Shown here in pieces: positions 1 to 6,038 of a stretch of 6,762 nt of DNA. Source of the stretch: an uncultured Ruminococcus sp. (GTDB lineage: Bacteria > Bacillota > Clostridia > Oscillospirales > Acutalibacteraceae); NCBI GenBank assembly GCA_902773165.1, contig CACYDO010000238.1:1-6762 (forward strand). Direction: 5' to 3'. The position numbers and the translations under genes are program-made. The number at the start of each line of letters is the position of its first letter. Within the stretch, counting starts at the first letter, position 1. Under the pieces are notes generated by a model. It was not told the origin of the DNA. It saw nothing but the letters and a program-made list of their open reading frames with translations, and ran no database searches.

Positions 1-10
1 ATCCTCCCTG
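1..10 (-). promoter_or_regulatory. Shine-Dalgarno-like motif at the window edge
   Basis: The minus strand reads CAGGGAGGAT at the very edge, a strong ribosome binding site. A further minus-strand gene should begin within about ten bases outside the window. Given the MoxR-DUF58 pair upstream, a transglutaminase-domain membrane protein is one plausible candidate, but this cannot be seen. Confidence 0.45.
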
Positions 11-185
11 TTTTTTTCTCGAATTCCGGCGGCTGTCTTTTCCTATGATCTGCTTTTGTTTCTTTGGTCTATTATCAGACTTTACTTTTAAGCAGTTTTT
101 TAGTTTATCGCTTATAGGATAATCTAAGACAATAGGCTCTCTATATATGTTTGTAGGCTTTGGTTTTGATGTTTTATTCTTGTAC
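11..185. other. AT-rich region without a recognised gene
   Basis: The minus strand is A-rich with little T, unlike the neighbouring genes. One minus-strand frame is open from 184 to the window edge (about 60 codons, after TAG at 185-187) but contains no ATG, GTG or TTG. Its codons are rich in AGA, ATA and CTA, which the neighbouring genes use little. On the plus strand there is only a 25-codon hydrophobic ORF (45-122) without a ribosome binding site. It may be an untranslated leader of the next gene, a gene remnant, or a chance open frame in biased sequence. Confidence 0.4.
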
Positions 186-266
186 TAAAACGCGGAAACC
201 AATTTCCCGCCGCGATATAGTAAAAACGGAACTGCCCACCGTGCGCTTGCCCGGCGCCGCCGGCAT
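174..266 (-). CDS. Possible 30-residue peptide ORF overlapping the unexplained left region
   Basis: The ATG at 264-266 follows the DUF58 stop by two bases and has GGAGG (274-278) at seven-base spacing, an excellent initiation context. The frame then reads 30 codons, beginning MPAAPGKRTV, and ends at TAA at 174-176. The peptide is basic, without a membrane segment or known motif. The first codons fall in a GC-rich palindrome (CCGGCG-G-CGCCGG mirrored, 251-263) and the end contains a hairpin. It could be a small gene, the remnant of a longer third gene of this unit, or only a chance ATG next to a Shine-Dalgarno-like run. I do not recognise a family. Confidence 0.3.
   Translation of the reverse strand: MPAAPGKRTVGSSVFTISRREIGFRVLVQE
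186..214 (-). terminator. Weak hairpin, possible terminator after the moxR-DUF58 unit
   Basis: On the minus strand CGCGG (210-214) pairs with CCGCG (191-195), and AAA/TTT pairs extend inside with a bulge, closing on a TTGG loop. It is followed by only four T (187-190). This is weaker than the pyrI terminator and may simply attenuate transcription. Confidence 0.35.
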
Positions 267-268
267 AA

Positions 269-1366
269 TTATACCTCCGAAGCTGTATACTCGCTGACAT
301 CTATCGGCAAAAACGCCTCTCTCCCCTCGGGCAGCTTTTGATCCCCTATCATTCTCGAATCATAAATATAATACAGCGCCGCAGCTTCCGCCATTTTCTC
401 CGTAAACGTCCTCAGCGCACACATTGGCTCATTCGCTGCCGGTTCGCTCAGATACGCTTTCAGAGCCGCGGAAATATCAGCATAATCGCGCACATCAACC
501 GGAACAAACCCCGTTGACTGCGTTGAATATACATATACCGAAAAAAGCTGCTCTCGCTCTATCAGCCTTGCAGACAGAGCAACAAGCTCCGCAAGAATGC
601 GGTCGGCGCTTTTTTTGATCTGTTCCGGTTCGGCTTTTACGGGAGATTCCAGCAGCACAATGCAGCGTTCCTCAAGCGGACGGCTGTATTCCTTGACCAT
701 GAGCGTGTCGAGCTTGGAGCTTAAACGCCAATGAACCCGGCGCATATCGTCTCCGTCTCTGTACTCCCTGACCTCAAAGACCTGAGAACGGTCGTCGCCC
801 TTTTGCGTGTCGGAGTAAACGTCGCTGTCGGAAGCTGTGCGCGTTTTTAAAAAATAATCGTGCTCAGAGCCTTTTGAAGACGGCGTTATCAGCACCTGTG
901 CAGAGCAGTCGCATTTCACACGGAAGGAAAATATCCCGAATGAATCGCAAACCTTGACCCTGCGTATCTTCGCCTGAACGTATGCGGCATAAGGCGCATT
1001 GAGCGATATCCAGACGTATTTTTTCTCTCCTGCCCCGGCAGACGCGCGAACGCGTCTGAGACTATCGGCATTTTCAGACACATCGCCGAGAGCCATCTCA
1101 AAGCAGACAACAGGCGCAGGCAGACGCGATGTATTTTTTATCAATGTGCAGAAGCTGACCGTTCGCTCCTTCAGATCTGAGGAACAGCGGTCTTTTTCCA
1201 GCGTCACCTTCACCTTGCGTGACGAAATGAGCGCCAGAACTCCGCTTACCGCCGTCAAAACCAGCAATAGCACGATCACCACTAGCGGAACATATGCGTT
1301 GCAGAAAATATAAAACAGAAACAGCCCCAGCAGAACAAGCCCGTAAGTCACTCTGTTTTTAAGCAT
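269..1366 (-). CDS. DUF58 domain membrane protein, partner of MoxR
   Basis: This 365-residue protein starts with two close transmembrane helices (about residues 7-24 and 27-48), followed by a large soluble part. A beta-rich segment (about 50-160) ends in VCDSFGIFSF (139-148), matching the DPFGLF-type motif before the DUF58 core. The DUF58 signature is VREYRDGDDMRRVHWRLSSK (199-218), followed by LMVKEY. The C-terminal third resembles the von Willebrand A-like half of the family but is less conserved. A GAGGT ribosome binding site lies seven bases upstream, inside the end of moxR, and the start overlaps the moxR stop. The biochemical function of DUF58 proteins is not settled. Pairing with MoxR suggests an envelope or polysaccharide-related role. 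The soluble part carries several cysteines, including the KCDC cluster near 151-154. Confidence 0.92.
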   Translation of the reverse strand: MLKNRVTYGLVLLGLFLFYIFCNAYVPLVVIVLLLVLTAVSGVLALISSRKVKVTLEKDRCSSDLKERTVSFCTLIKNTSRLPAPVVCFEMALGDVSENADSLRRVRASAGAGEKKYVWISLNAPYAAYVQAKIRRVKVCDSFGIFSFRVKCDCSAQVLITPSSKGSEHDYFLKTRTASDSDVYSDTQKGDDRSQVFEVREYRDGDDMRRVHWRLSSKLDTLMVKEYSRPLEERCIVLLESPVKAEPEQIKKSADRILAELVALSARLIEREQLFSVYVYSTQSTGFVPVDVRDYADISAALKAYLSEPAANEPMCALRTFTEKMAEAAALYYIYDSRMIGDQKLPEGREAFLPIDVSEYTASEV

Positions 1367-2303
1367 TTTTCAGACCTCGCATAGACGGCTCGGGCGTTCT
1401 GCGCAGGATCTCAGAGAGGGCGCTTTCTGCGCGGACGTCGGAAATTTTCGCCTGCGTGCTCATAATTATTCTGTGAGCGCAAACGTCGGTAAAAACACGC
1501 TTAACGTCTTCGGGGATAACGTAATCCCTCTTATGCAGAAAAGCGCTTGCCGCCGCCATATTTGAAACCGCAATCGTTCCTCGCGGACTGACGCCGAGAG
1601 CGATATTCGCGTCCTCGCGCGTAGCGCCGACGAGCTTTGCGATATACTCCAATATCTCATCGCTGCGAAAAACGTTTTCGACTGTCTGCTTCATTTCCAT
1701 GATATCGTATGCAGAAGCGACAGGCTCTACCTTAGAAAGCGGATTAGCGCCCTGTCTGTCTTTGAGCATAGATATCTCGCTTTCGCGGTCGGGGTAGCCC
1801 ATCGTTAATCTTACTGTGAATCTGTCCATCTGCGATTCGGGCAGCGGCAGCGCGCCGGCTGTACCTACGTGGTTCTGAGTAGCAATGACAATGTGCGGCG
1901 ACGGGCAGCGGTGATTAACGCCGTCCACCGTAACGGCATGTTCTTCCATCAATTCAAGGAGCGCCGACTGCGTTTTGCTCGACGTTCTGTTGATCTCGTC
2001 GGCAAGCAGCAGATTGCAAAGACCTGCGCCTTCTTTATACTCAAATTTTCCCGTTGCTTTATTATACATAGAAAAGCCGGTTATATCCGACGGCATAACG
2101 TCCGGCGTGAACTGAACTCTTCGGCATTCGAGCTGCATAGCTTTTGAAAACGCCAGAGCCATAGTCGTTTTACCCACACCGGGGATATCCTCTATCAAAA
2201 TATTGCCGCCGGCAAGAATGACCTGCATGACCTTAGCCAAAACGTCATCTTTTCCGACAACGGCTTTTTTTACCTCTTTAATTATCCTGACTGCTTGCTT
2301 CAT
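1359..2303 (-). CDS. MoxR-family AAA+ ATPase
   Basis: This is a 314-residue AAA+ ATPase of the MoxR family, thought to act as a chaperone-like motor that helps mature partner complexes. The Walker A motif is IPGVGKTT (40-47, K45). QFTPDVMPSDITG (64-76) is a typical MoxR segment. Walker B is LLLADEIN (98-105, D102 and E103), sensor 1 is ATQN (141-144), the arginine finger region is ESQMDRF (R161), and sensor 2 is SPRG (239-242). A C-terminal helical lid follows. I start at the ATG with GGAGG just upstream rather than at a TTG 11 codons earlier. The stop overlaps the DUF58 start by 8 nt, so the two are co-translated. In characterised systems MoxR proteins act with DUF58, von Willebrand A or transglutaminase partners, often at the envelope; the exact target here is unknown. 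Confidence 0.93.
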   Translation of the reverse strand: MKQAVRIIKEVKKAVVGKDDVLAKVMQVILAGGNILIEDIPGVGKTTMALAFSKAMQLECRRVQFTPDVMPSDITGFSMYNKATGKFEYKEGAGLCNLLLADEINRTSSKTQSALLELMEEHAVTVDGVNHRCPSPHIVIATQNHVGTAGALPLPESQMDRFTVRLTMGYPDRESEISMLKDRQGANPLSKVEPVASAYDIMEMKQTVENVFRSDEILEYIAKLVGATREDANIALGVSPRGTIAVSNMAAASAFLHKRDYVIPEDVKRVFTDVCAHRIIMSTQAKISDVRAESALSEILRRTPEPSMRGLKNA

Positions 2304-2306
2304 ATT

Positions 2307-2312
2307 TCCTCC
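2307..2312 (-). promoter_or_regulatory. Ribosome binding site that fixes the MoxR start
   Basis: GGAGGA on the minus strand ends three bases before the ATG at 2301-2303. The spacing is short but the motif is strong. An in-frame TTG at 2336 lies almost at the predicted transcription start and has no site of its own, so it is not used as the start. Confidence 0.75.
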
Positions 2313-2341
2313 GAAATGCTGTTGGATTATTGTCAATAGAT

Positions 2342-2371
2342 ATTATATCACCGAACGCCGCACCTTTTCAA
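2342..2371 (-). promoter_or_regulatory. Sigma-A-type extended -10 promoter for the moxR-DUF58 unit
   Basis: On the minus strand, TTGAAA (2366-2371) is followed by an 18-base spacer and a perfect TATAAT (2342-2347) preceded by TGA, which makes an extended -10. An AT-rich tract lies directly upstream. Transcription would start near 2335, giving a 5' untranslated leader of about 30 bases before the ATG at 2303. Confidence 0.8.
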
Positions 2372-2500
2372 CAAATTATTAAAAATATTAAATTATATTT
2401 ACATTTTGTTTACACCGGACAGGCGGTTCCGCGATCACCTCAGCCGACGCTATCGCAGTTCTTCGTGAAAGCACAATGTTCTGATATTTCTTTTTACCAT
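2372..2500. other. Intergenic region between the pyrimidine terminator and the moxR promoter
   Basis: No gene is supported here. The part from about 2372 to 2410 is very AT-rich and may act as an UP-type element for the promoter next to it. The part from about 2411 to 2480 is GC-richer and contains only small palindromes, such as GCGGTTCCGC at 2423-2432. No strong promoter, repeat array or RNA gene was recognised. Confidence 0.5.
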
Positions 2501-2536
2501 AAAAATGACCGTCAGGCTTTCCCCGGCGGTCATTTT
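2501..2536 (-). terminator. Hairpin terminator after pyrI
   Basis: A perfect 10-bp inverted repeat, AAAATGACCG at 2527-2536 and CGGTCATTTT at 2502-2511 in minus-strand terms, surrounds a 15-base loop. After one mismatch, the loop can extend the stem by four further pairs (including one G-U), leaving a small purine-rich loop. The 3' side ends in a run of five T. It begins 13 bases after the pyrI stop. The plus strand of the same hairpin also ends in a T-rich tract, so it could act in both directions. Confidence 0.8.
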
Positions 2537-2549
2537 GTTTTATAAATTA

Positions 2550-2975
2550 TTATCTCCTCCGCGGCGCTTTGCTTTCGCAGTAAAGGCAGCGGTATACTCT
2601 GTTTTCTCTGTCCGTCAGCTTGAAAATATGCGTAAGCTCCTGCTCGTCCTGCGAGATGCAGCGCGGATTCTTGCATTTTATAACATCTACAAGCTTTTCC
2701 GGCAGCTCGGGGTGGAATTTCTTGACGATCTCGCCGTGTTCGATCACGTTGACCGAAACACCCGGGTCGAGATAGCCTAAAACGTCGATGTCGATGTCAA
2801 TAGGTCGGTCGATCTTGATAATGTCCTTCTTGCCGTTTTTCGAGCTGGGGGCATTCTTGATGATCGCCACAGAGCAGGTCAGCTTGTCAAGATTAAGATA
2901 TTTGTAAAGCACCATGCTCATGCCCGATGTAATGTGGTCAATAACAATACCGTCGGTGATAGAATCTATTACCAT
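2550..2975 (-). CDS. pyrI: Aspartate carbamoyltransferase, regulatory chain
   Basis: This is the non-catalytic chain that binds nucleotide effectors and links PyrB trimers through a zinc domain. It has 141 residues; the E. coli chain is about 153. The N-terminal allosteric domain shows GIVIDHIT (about 9-16), matching the family VIDHI segment, then KKDIIKID (49-56), comparable to the nucleotide-contacting LIKIE region. The zinc domain has four cysteines spaced as expected: C101-x4-C106 and C130-x2-C133. The start lies one base after the pyrB stop, with GGAGG embedded in the last codons of pyrB about nine bases upstream. An acidic Ile-Asp repeat (IDIDID, about 59-64) comes from a short tandem GTCGAT-like run. 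It is the last gene before the terminator. Confidence 0.95.
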   Translation of the reverse strand: MVIDSITDGIVIDHITSGMSMVLYKYLNLDKLTCSVAIIKNAPSSKNGKKDIIKIDRPIDIDIDVLGYLDPGVSVNVIEHGEIVKKFHPELPEKLVDVIKCKNPRCISQDEQELTHIFKLTDRENRVYRCLYCESKAPRRR

Positions 2976-2976
2976 A

Positions 2977-3891
2977 TTATTCCACCTCCAGAAGCTTTAG
3001 TATCAGCGCCATTCTCATGTATTTTCCGTTGAGGACCTGCTTGAAGTAGCACGCGCGCGGGTCTTTGTCCACTGCAACGGAGATCTCGTTAACTCTCGGC
3101 AGCGGGTGCATTATGCAAAGGTCGCTCTTCGCGTTCTCCAGCTTGTCGGGAGTAAGAATGTAGCTGTCTTTGAGCCTGATATAATCCTGCTCGTTGAAGA
3201 AACGCTCCTTCTGCACTCTCGTCATGTAGAGAATGTCGAGCTTCGGCATTGCTTCAAGCAGGTCTGTCGTTTCTTCATAGGGAATATTATTCTTAACAAG
3301 AACATTATTCGTCACATAATCGGGCAGACGCAGCTCCTCGGGCGAGATCAGAACGAACTTTATCCCCGTGTAGCGCGACATCGCGTTGATAAGCGAGTGA
3401 ACCGTTCTGCCGAATTTAAGATCGCCGCAAAGACCTACGGTAAGATCGGAAAATCTGCCCTTTTCACGATATATCGTCAGCAGATCGGCAAGCGTCTGCG
3501 TGGGGTGATTGTGACCGCCGTCGCCTGCGTTGATGATCGGAACGCCCGTTACCATAGACGCGACCATCGGCGCGCCCTCCTTCGGGTGGCGCATGGCGAT
3601 AATATCGGCGTAGCACGAAACTACCCTGATCGTGTCGGAAACGCTTTCGCCCTTTGCGGTAGACGAGCTGCTGCTCTCGGAAAAGCCGAGAACACTGCCG
3701 CCAAGCTCGTACATAGCGGCTTCAAAGCTCAGCCTTGTGCGCGTAGACGGCTCAAAAAAGAGCGTTGCAAGCTTTTTTCTTTTGCATTTTTCGGCGTATT
3801 TGTCGGGATCGTCTATGATATCGCAGGCTGTTGCGATAAGCGCGTCGATCTCCTCCGTTGTCAGATCGAGAATATCAAGCAAATGTTTCAT
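2977..3891 (-). CDS. pyrB: Aspartate carbamoyltransferase, catalytic chain
   Basis: This enzyme condenses carbamoyl phosphate with aspartate, the committed pyrimidine step. It has 304 residues, normal for the family. The carbamoyl-phosphate site is clear as [16 protein letters not shown] (45-60, with S49-T-R-T-R53). The 80s loop donates K80 within [18 protein letters not shown] carries R101 and GGHNHPTQ carries H129. The aspartate domain has [13 protein letters not shown] (154-166), TRVQKERF (224-231, with R225 and Q227) and [10 protein letters not shown] (261-270). A ribosome binding site AGGAG lies seven bases upstream, inside the end of pyrE, and the start codon shares a base with the pyrE stop. 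The next gene encodes the regulatory chain, so this is expected to form the allosteric class B holoenzyme rather than a lone trimer. Confidence 0.97.
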   Translation of the reverse strand: MKHLLDILDLTTEEIDALIATACDIIDDPDKYAEKCKRKKLATLFFEPSTRTRLSFEAAMYELGGSVLGFSESSSSSTAKGESVSDTIRVVSCYADIIAMRHPKEGAPMVASMVTGVPIINAGDGGHNHPTQTLADLLTIYREKGRFSDLTVGLCGDLKFGRTVHSLINAMSRYTGIKFVLISPEELRLPDYVTNNVLVKNNIPYEETTDLLEAMPKLDILYMTRVQKERFFNEQDYIRLKDSYILTPDKLENAKSDLCIMHPLPRVNEISVAVDKDPRACYFKQVLNGKYMRMALILKLLEVE

Positions 3892-4526
3892 TATTTTGCT
3901 CCTATCCAGCTTTCGTCCGAGGGGTTGTTTCTGAATTTAATGAGTTTTTCCTTGTCTTCGGGCTTGATGTAGCCGTTTTCTGCTGCGACCTCTGCAACCT
4001 CGTCAAGATTTGTAAGGCTTACGTTCTTCACGTTTGCAGCCGCAAGGCGGTCAATGCCCTTCTGCATTCCGTAAGTGAAAATGCTTGCGATACCGAGAAC
4101 CTGCGCGCCTGCTTCTCTGAGCGCGTTTACTACCTCGATAACGCTGCCGCCTGTCGAGATAAGGTCTTCGATAACAACGACCTTCTGACCCGGCTCGAGC
4201 TTGCCCTCGATCTGATTTCCTCTGCCGTGATCCTTTGCGCCGGAACGAACGTAGCCCATAGGCAGATCGAGAATAGTTGCGGTGATGGCAGCGTGGGCGA
4301 TTCCTGCTGTGCTTGTACCCATAAGAACTTCGCAATCGGGGTACTCGCTGCGAACTACCTCTGCAAGAGCGTTCTCAACGTCGTTTCTTACCTTAGGCGC
4401 GGTGAGCGTAAGGCGGTTGTCGCAGTAAATAGGGCTTTTAATGCCGCTTGCCCATGTAAAGGGCTGCTCGGGTCTTAAAAATACAGCGTTTATGGATAAA
4501 AGGTCTTCTGCAATGAGCTTGTTCAT
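3891..4526 (-). CDS. pyrE: Orotate phosphoribosyltransferase
   Basis: This enzyme joins orotate to PRPP to give OMP, the substrate of PyrF. I set the start at the ATG giving [10 protein letters not shown], a 211-residue protein of normal family length. An in-frame ATG 35 codons earlier exists, but the extra segment is unlike PyrE and lacks a ribosome binding site. Visible motifs are the N-terminal [16 protein letters not shown] segment (about 23-38), GTSTAGI (70-76), the flexible catalytic loop around [10 protein letters not shown] (R94, K98, H100), and the PRPP-binding motif [13 protein letters not shown] (116-128) with its paired acidic residues. The stop TAA shares a base with the pyrB ATG (TAATG), which predicts coupled translation. 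The 159-bp gap before it is the only place in this run where pyrE-pyrB-pyrI could be controlled separately from pyrD-pyrF. Confidence 0.96.
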   Translation of the reverse strand: MNKLIAEDLLSINAVFLRPEQPFTWASGIKSPIYCDNRLTLTAPKVRNDVENALAEVVRSEYPDCEVLMGTSTAGIAHAAITATILDLPMGYVRSGAKDHGRGNQIEGKLEPGQKVVVIEDLISTGGSVIEVVNALREAGAQVLGIASIFTYGMQKGIDRLAAANVKNVSLTNLDEVAEVAAENGYIKPEDKEKLIKFRNNPSDESWIGAK

Positions 4527-4685
4527 AGTAATTGTCCTTTCATTATTATTACTTTTTACTCTGGCAGTTAAATGATCGTAAATAAACAACTCCTCGTTTT
4601 CGCACGCCTGCACACCGGCAAGGCTTATCATAACGTTTTACGATGATCGTTTTATCGGATCATTTAATTGTCATATTGATCCGTA
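4527..4685 (-). promoter_or_regulatory. Structured spacer/leader upstream of pyrE with competing inverted repeats
   Basis: This 159-bp gap is the only long gap inside the pyrimidine gene run. In the minus-strand RNA, CGGATCA (4677-4683) can pair with TGATCCG (4656-4662) as a 7-bp stem with a 14-nt loop. TTAAATGATC (4658-4667) is also perfectly complementary to GATCATTTAA (4568-4577). ATCGTAAA (4637-4644) is complementary to TTTACGAT (4575-4582). These pairings share bases, so they exclude one another. No U-tract follows the first hairpin, so it is not a standard terminator. I found no clear -35/-10 pair and no PyrR-type loop. The role as a regulatory leader, mRNA processing site or operator is an inference. 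Confidence 0.4.
4535..4540 (-). promoter_or_regulatory. Ribosome binding site that fixes the pyrE start
   Basis: AAAGGA on the minus strand lies eight bases before the ATG at 4524-4526. The more distal in-frame ATG at 4631 has no such motif, so this site decides in favour of the shorter PyrE. Confidence 0.8.
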
Positions 4686-5336
4686 TTATTTATTCAGCAA
4701 AAACTCCTCGAGATTTGCCATGTCGTCAATAATGTATTCCGCGGAATATTCCTCTGCTTCCTCTCTGCTTCCATAGCCGTAAAGCACGTAAGCGCAGTCT
4801 ATCCCGACATCGCGCGCGCCGATAATATCGTGCTTTCTGTCGCCTATCATCAGGCATTCGCTGCGGTCGGGATCTCCGCACATTTTCAAAGCATACTCCA
4901 GCACATCGGTTTTGCCCATGCGCTTTTTGTCGAACGTGCTGCCGATGATAAGATCAAAATACTGCGATATTCCGAAATGATCAAGTATCCTCACCGCAAA
5001 CGGCTCGGGCTTTGACGTTGCAAGAATAATTTTGTACTCCGTCTTCGAAAGCTTCTCCAAAAGCTCCGCTATACCGCCGTACAGCTTGTTTTCAAAGATA
5101 CCCTTGTCGGGATAATATTCACGGTAATACAGTACGCCGCGCTGGATATCCTCCTCGCTCAGCTTGTAGAACTCGCGGAACGATTCCGACAGCGGAGGAC
5201 CGATAAAACAGCGAAGCGTTTCTTTATTTTCAACGGGGATACCGAGCTTTTCAAGGGCGTATGCAACAGAATTGATTATACCCTCGGCAGATTCAGTAAC
5301 AGTTCCGTCCAGGTCAAAAAACAGATATTTGTACAT
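4686..5336 (-). CDS. HAD-family phosphatase (phosphoglycolate phosphatase/nucleotidase-like) in the pyrimidine operon
   Basis: This is a 216-residue haloacid dehalogenase superfamily hydrolase with all four motifs. Motif I is DLDGT (D8 nucleophile, D10 acid/base), motif II is ATSKP (T107/S108), motif III is K142, and motif IV is GDRKHD (D166, D170). The alpha-helical cap between motifs I and II (about residues 15-95) is of the C1 type found in Gph, PpaX and 5'-nucleotidase-like members. It has no signal peptide and is presumably cytosolic and magnesium dependent. It starts three bases after the pyrF stop with only a modest AGGTTG-type ribosome binding site formed by the end of pyrF, so coupling to pyrF is likely. 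The substrate cannot be read from the sequence. The position directly after the UMP-forming enzyme makes a pyrimidine nucleotide or a pathway side product a reasonable guess, but generic phosphoglycolate phosphatase annotation is equally compatible. Confidence 0.9.
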   Translation of the reverse strand: MYKYLFFDLDGTVTESAEGIINSVAYALEKLGIPVENKETLRCFIGPPLSESFREFYKLSEEDIQRGVLYYREYYPDKGIFENKLYGGIAELLEKLSKTEYKIILATSKPEPFAVRILDHFGISQYFDLIIGSTFDKKRMGKTDVLEYALKMCGDPDRSECLMIGDRKHDIIGARDVGIDCAYVLYGYGSREEAEEYSAEYIIDDMANLEEFLLNK

Positions 5337-5339
5337 ATA

Positions 5340-6038
5340 TCAACCTACAAATTCAGCTACACAGCGTTTGTAAGCGGCAACGGGGTCGTCAGCCTGCGTA
5401 ATGGGTCTGCCTACAACGATGTAATCCGAACCGATCTCCTTTGCCTGCGCCGGGGTCATAACGCGAACCTGGTCGCCGACCTCTCCGTCTGCAAAACGAA
5501 CTCCCGGAGTAACTGTGACAAACTTATTTCCGCAGATCTCATGAACCTTCTTAGCTTCAAGCGGTGAGCAGACAACGCCGTCCAGACCTGCTTTCTGCGC
5601 GTTCATCGCGTAGTGGATAACGACTCTGTCGATAGGCTGGTCGATAAGCAGCTCATCTCTCATGCGCTCCTCGCTTGTTGATGTAAGCTGAGTTACGGCA
5701 ATGAGTATCGGGCGTGTGCCGTCCTCTCTTGTAAGACCCTTGATCGCAGCCTCCATCATTGCAGACGTACCTGCTGCGTGAAGGTTCGTCATATCTACAT
5801 CAAGATTGGAAAGCACCTTCATCGACTTCATAACGGTGTTTGGAATATCATGAAGCTTAAGATCGAGGAATATTTTGTGTCCTCTCTTCTTGATCTCCCT
5901 GACGATTTCGGGACCTGCTGCGTAGAAAAGCTCCATACCGATCTTTACGAACGGCTTTTCGTCCTGAAATTTGTCAAGAAATGCGAAAACCTCTTCCTTG
6001 CTGCTGAAATCGCATGCAACAATTACGTCCTTACCCAT
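5340..6038 (-). CDS. pyrF: Orotidine 5'-phosphate decarboxylase
   Basis: This enzyme decarboxylates OMP to UMP, the last step of de novo UMP synthesis, in the cytoplasm. At 232 residues it is the usual length of the short bacterial type. The beta-barrel motifs are in order: VACD (D10), VKIG (K32), the catalytic DLKLHD motif (D59, K61, D64) followed by IPNTV, then VTQLTS, CSPLEA, VTPGVR, and the phosphate-binding VVGRPIT with R211. The start is supported by AGGAGGT at 6046-6052, seven bases upstream and inside the end of pyrD. The start codon overlaps the pyrD stop by 8 nt, so translation is probably coupled to pyrD. The stop is TGA, three bases before the next gene. I see no missing catalytic residue. 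Confidence 0.97.
   Translation of the reverse strand: MGKDVIVACDFSSKEEVFAFLDKFQDEKPFVKIGMELFYAAGPEIVREIKKRGHKIFLDLKLHDIPNTVMKSMKVLSNLDVDMTNLHAAGTSAMMEAAIKGLTREDGTRPILIAVTQLTSTSEERMRDELLIDQPIDRVVIHYAMNAQKAGLDGVVCSPLEAKKVHEICGNKFVTVTPGVRFADGEVGDQVRVMTPAQAKEIGSDYIVVGRPITQADDPVAAYKRCVAEFVG

Noticed and set aside
241..245. GTGCG on the plus strand as the 5' end of a group II intron
   Set aside because: Five matching bases alone are common by chance. No domain V hairpin or reverse transcriptase is present, and the sequence continues into the coding region of DUF58.
2304..2336. TTG start for MoxR 11 codons upstream
   Set aside because: It lies almost at the predicted transcription start, has no ribosome binding site, and the ATG at 2303 has GGAGG just before it.
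3106..3972. Plus-strand open frame of 288 codons opposite pyrB and the end of pyrE
   Set aside because: It lies fully antisense to pyrB and the end of pyrE, both of which have complete family motifs. Its translation shows no recognisable domain and it is explained by codon bias of the real genes.
3858..4478. Plus-strand open frame of 206 codons opposite pyrE
   Set aside because: It is antisense to a clear PyrE with the intact PRPP motif, and its cysteine-rich product looks like a mirror of pyrE codons.
4527..4631. N-terminal extension of PyrE by 35 codons from the ATG at 4631
   Set aside because: It has no ribosome binding site, is not PyrE-like, and would give 246 residues against a usual length near 210. 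The ATG at 4526 has a good site.
4656..4683. Terminator between the HAD gene and pyrE
   Set aside because: The 7-bp stem has a 14-base loop and is followed by ATAAAAC rather than a U-run.
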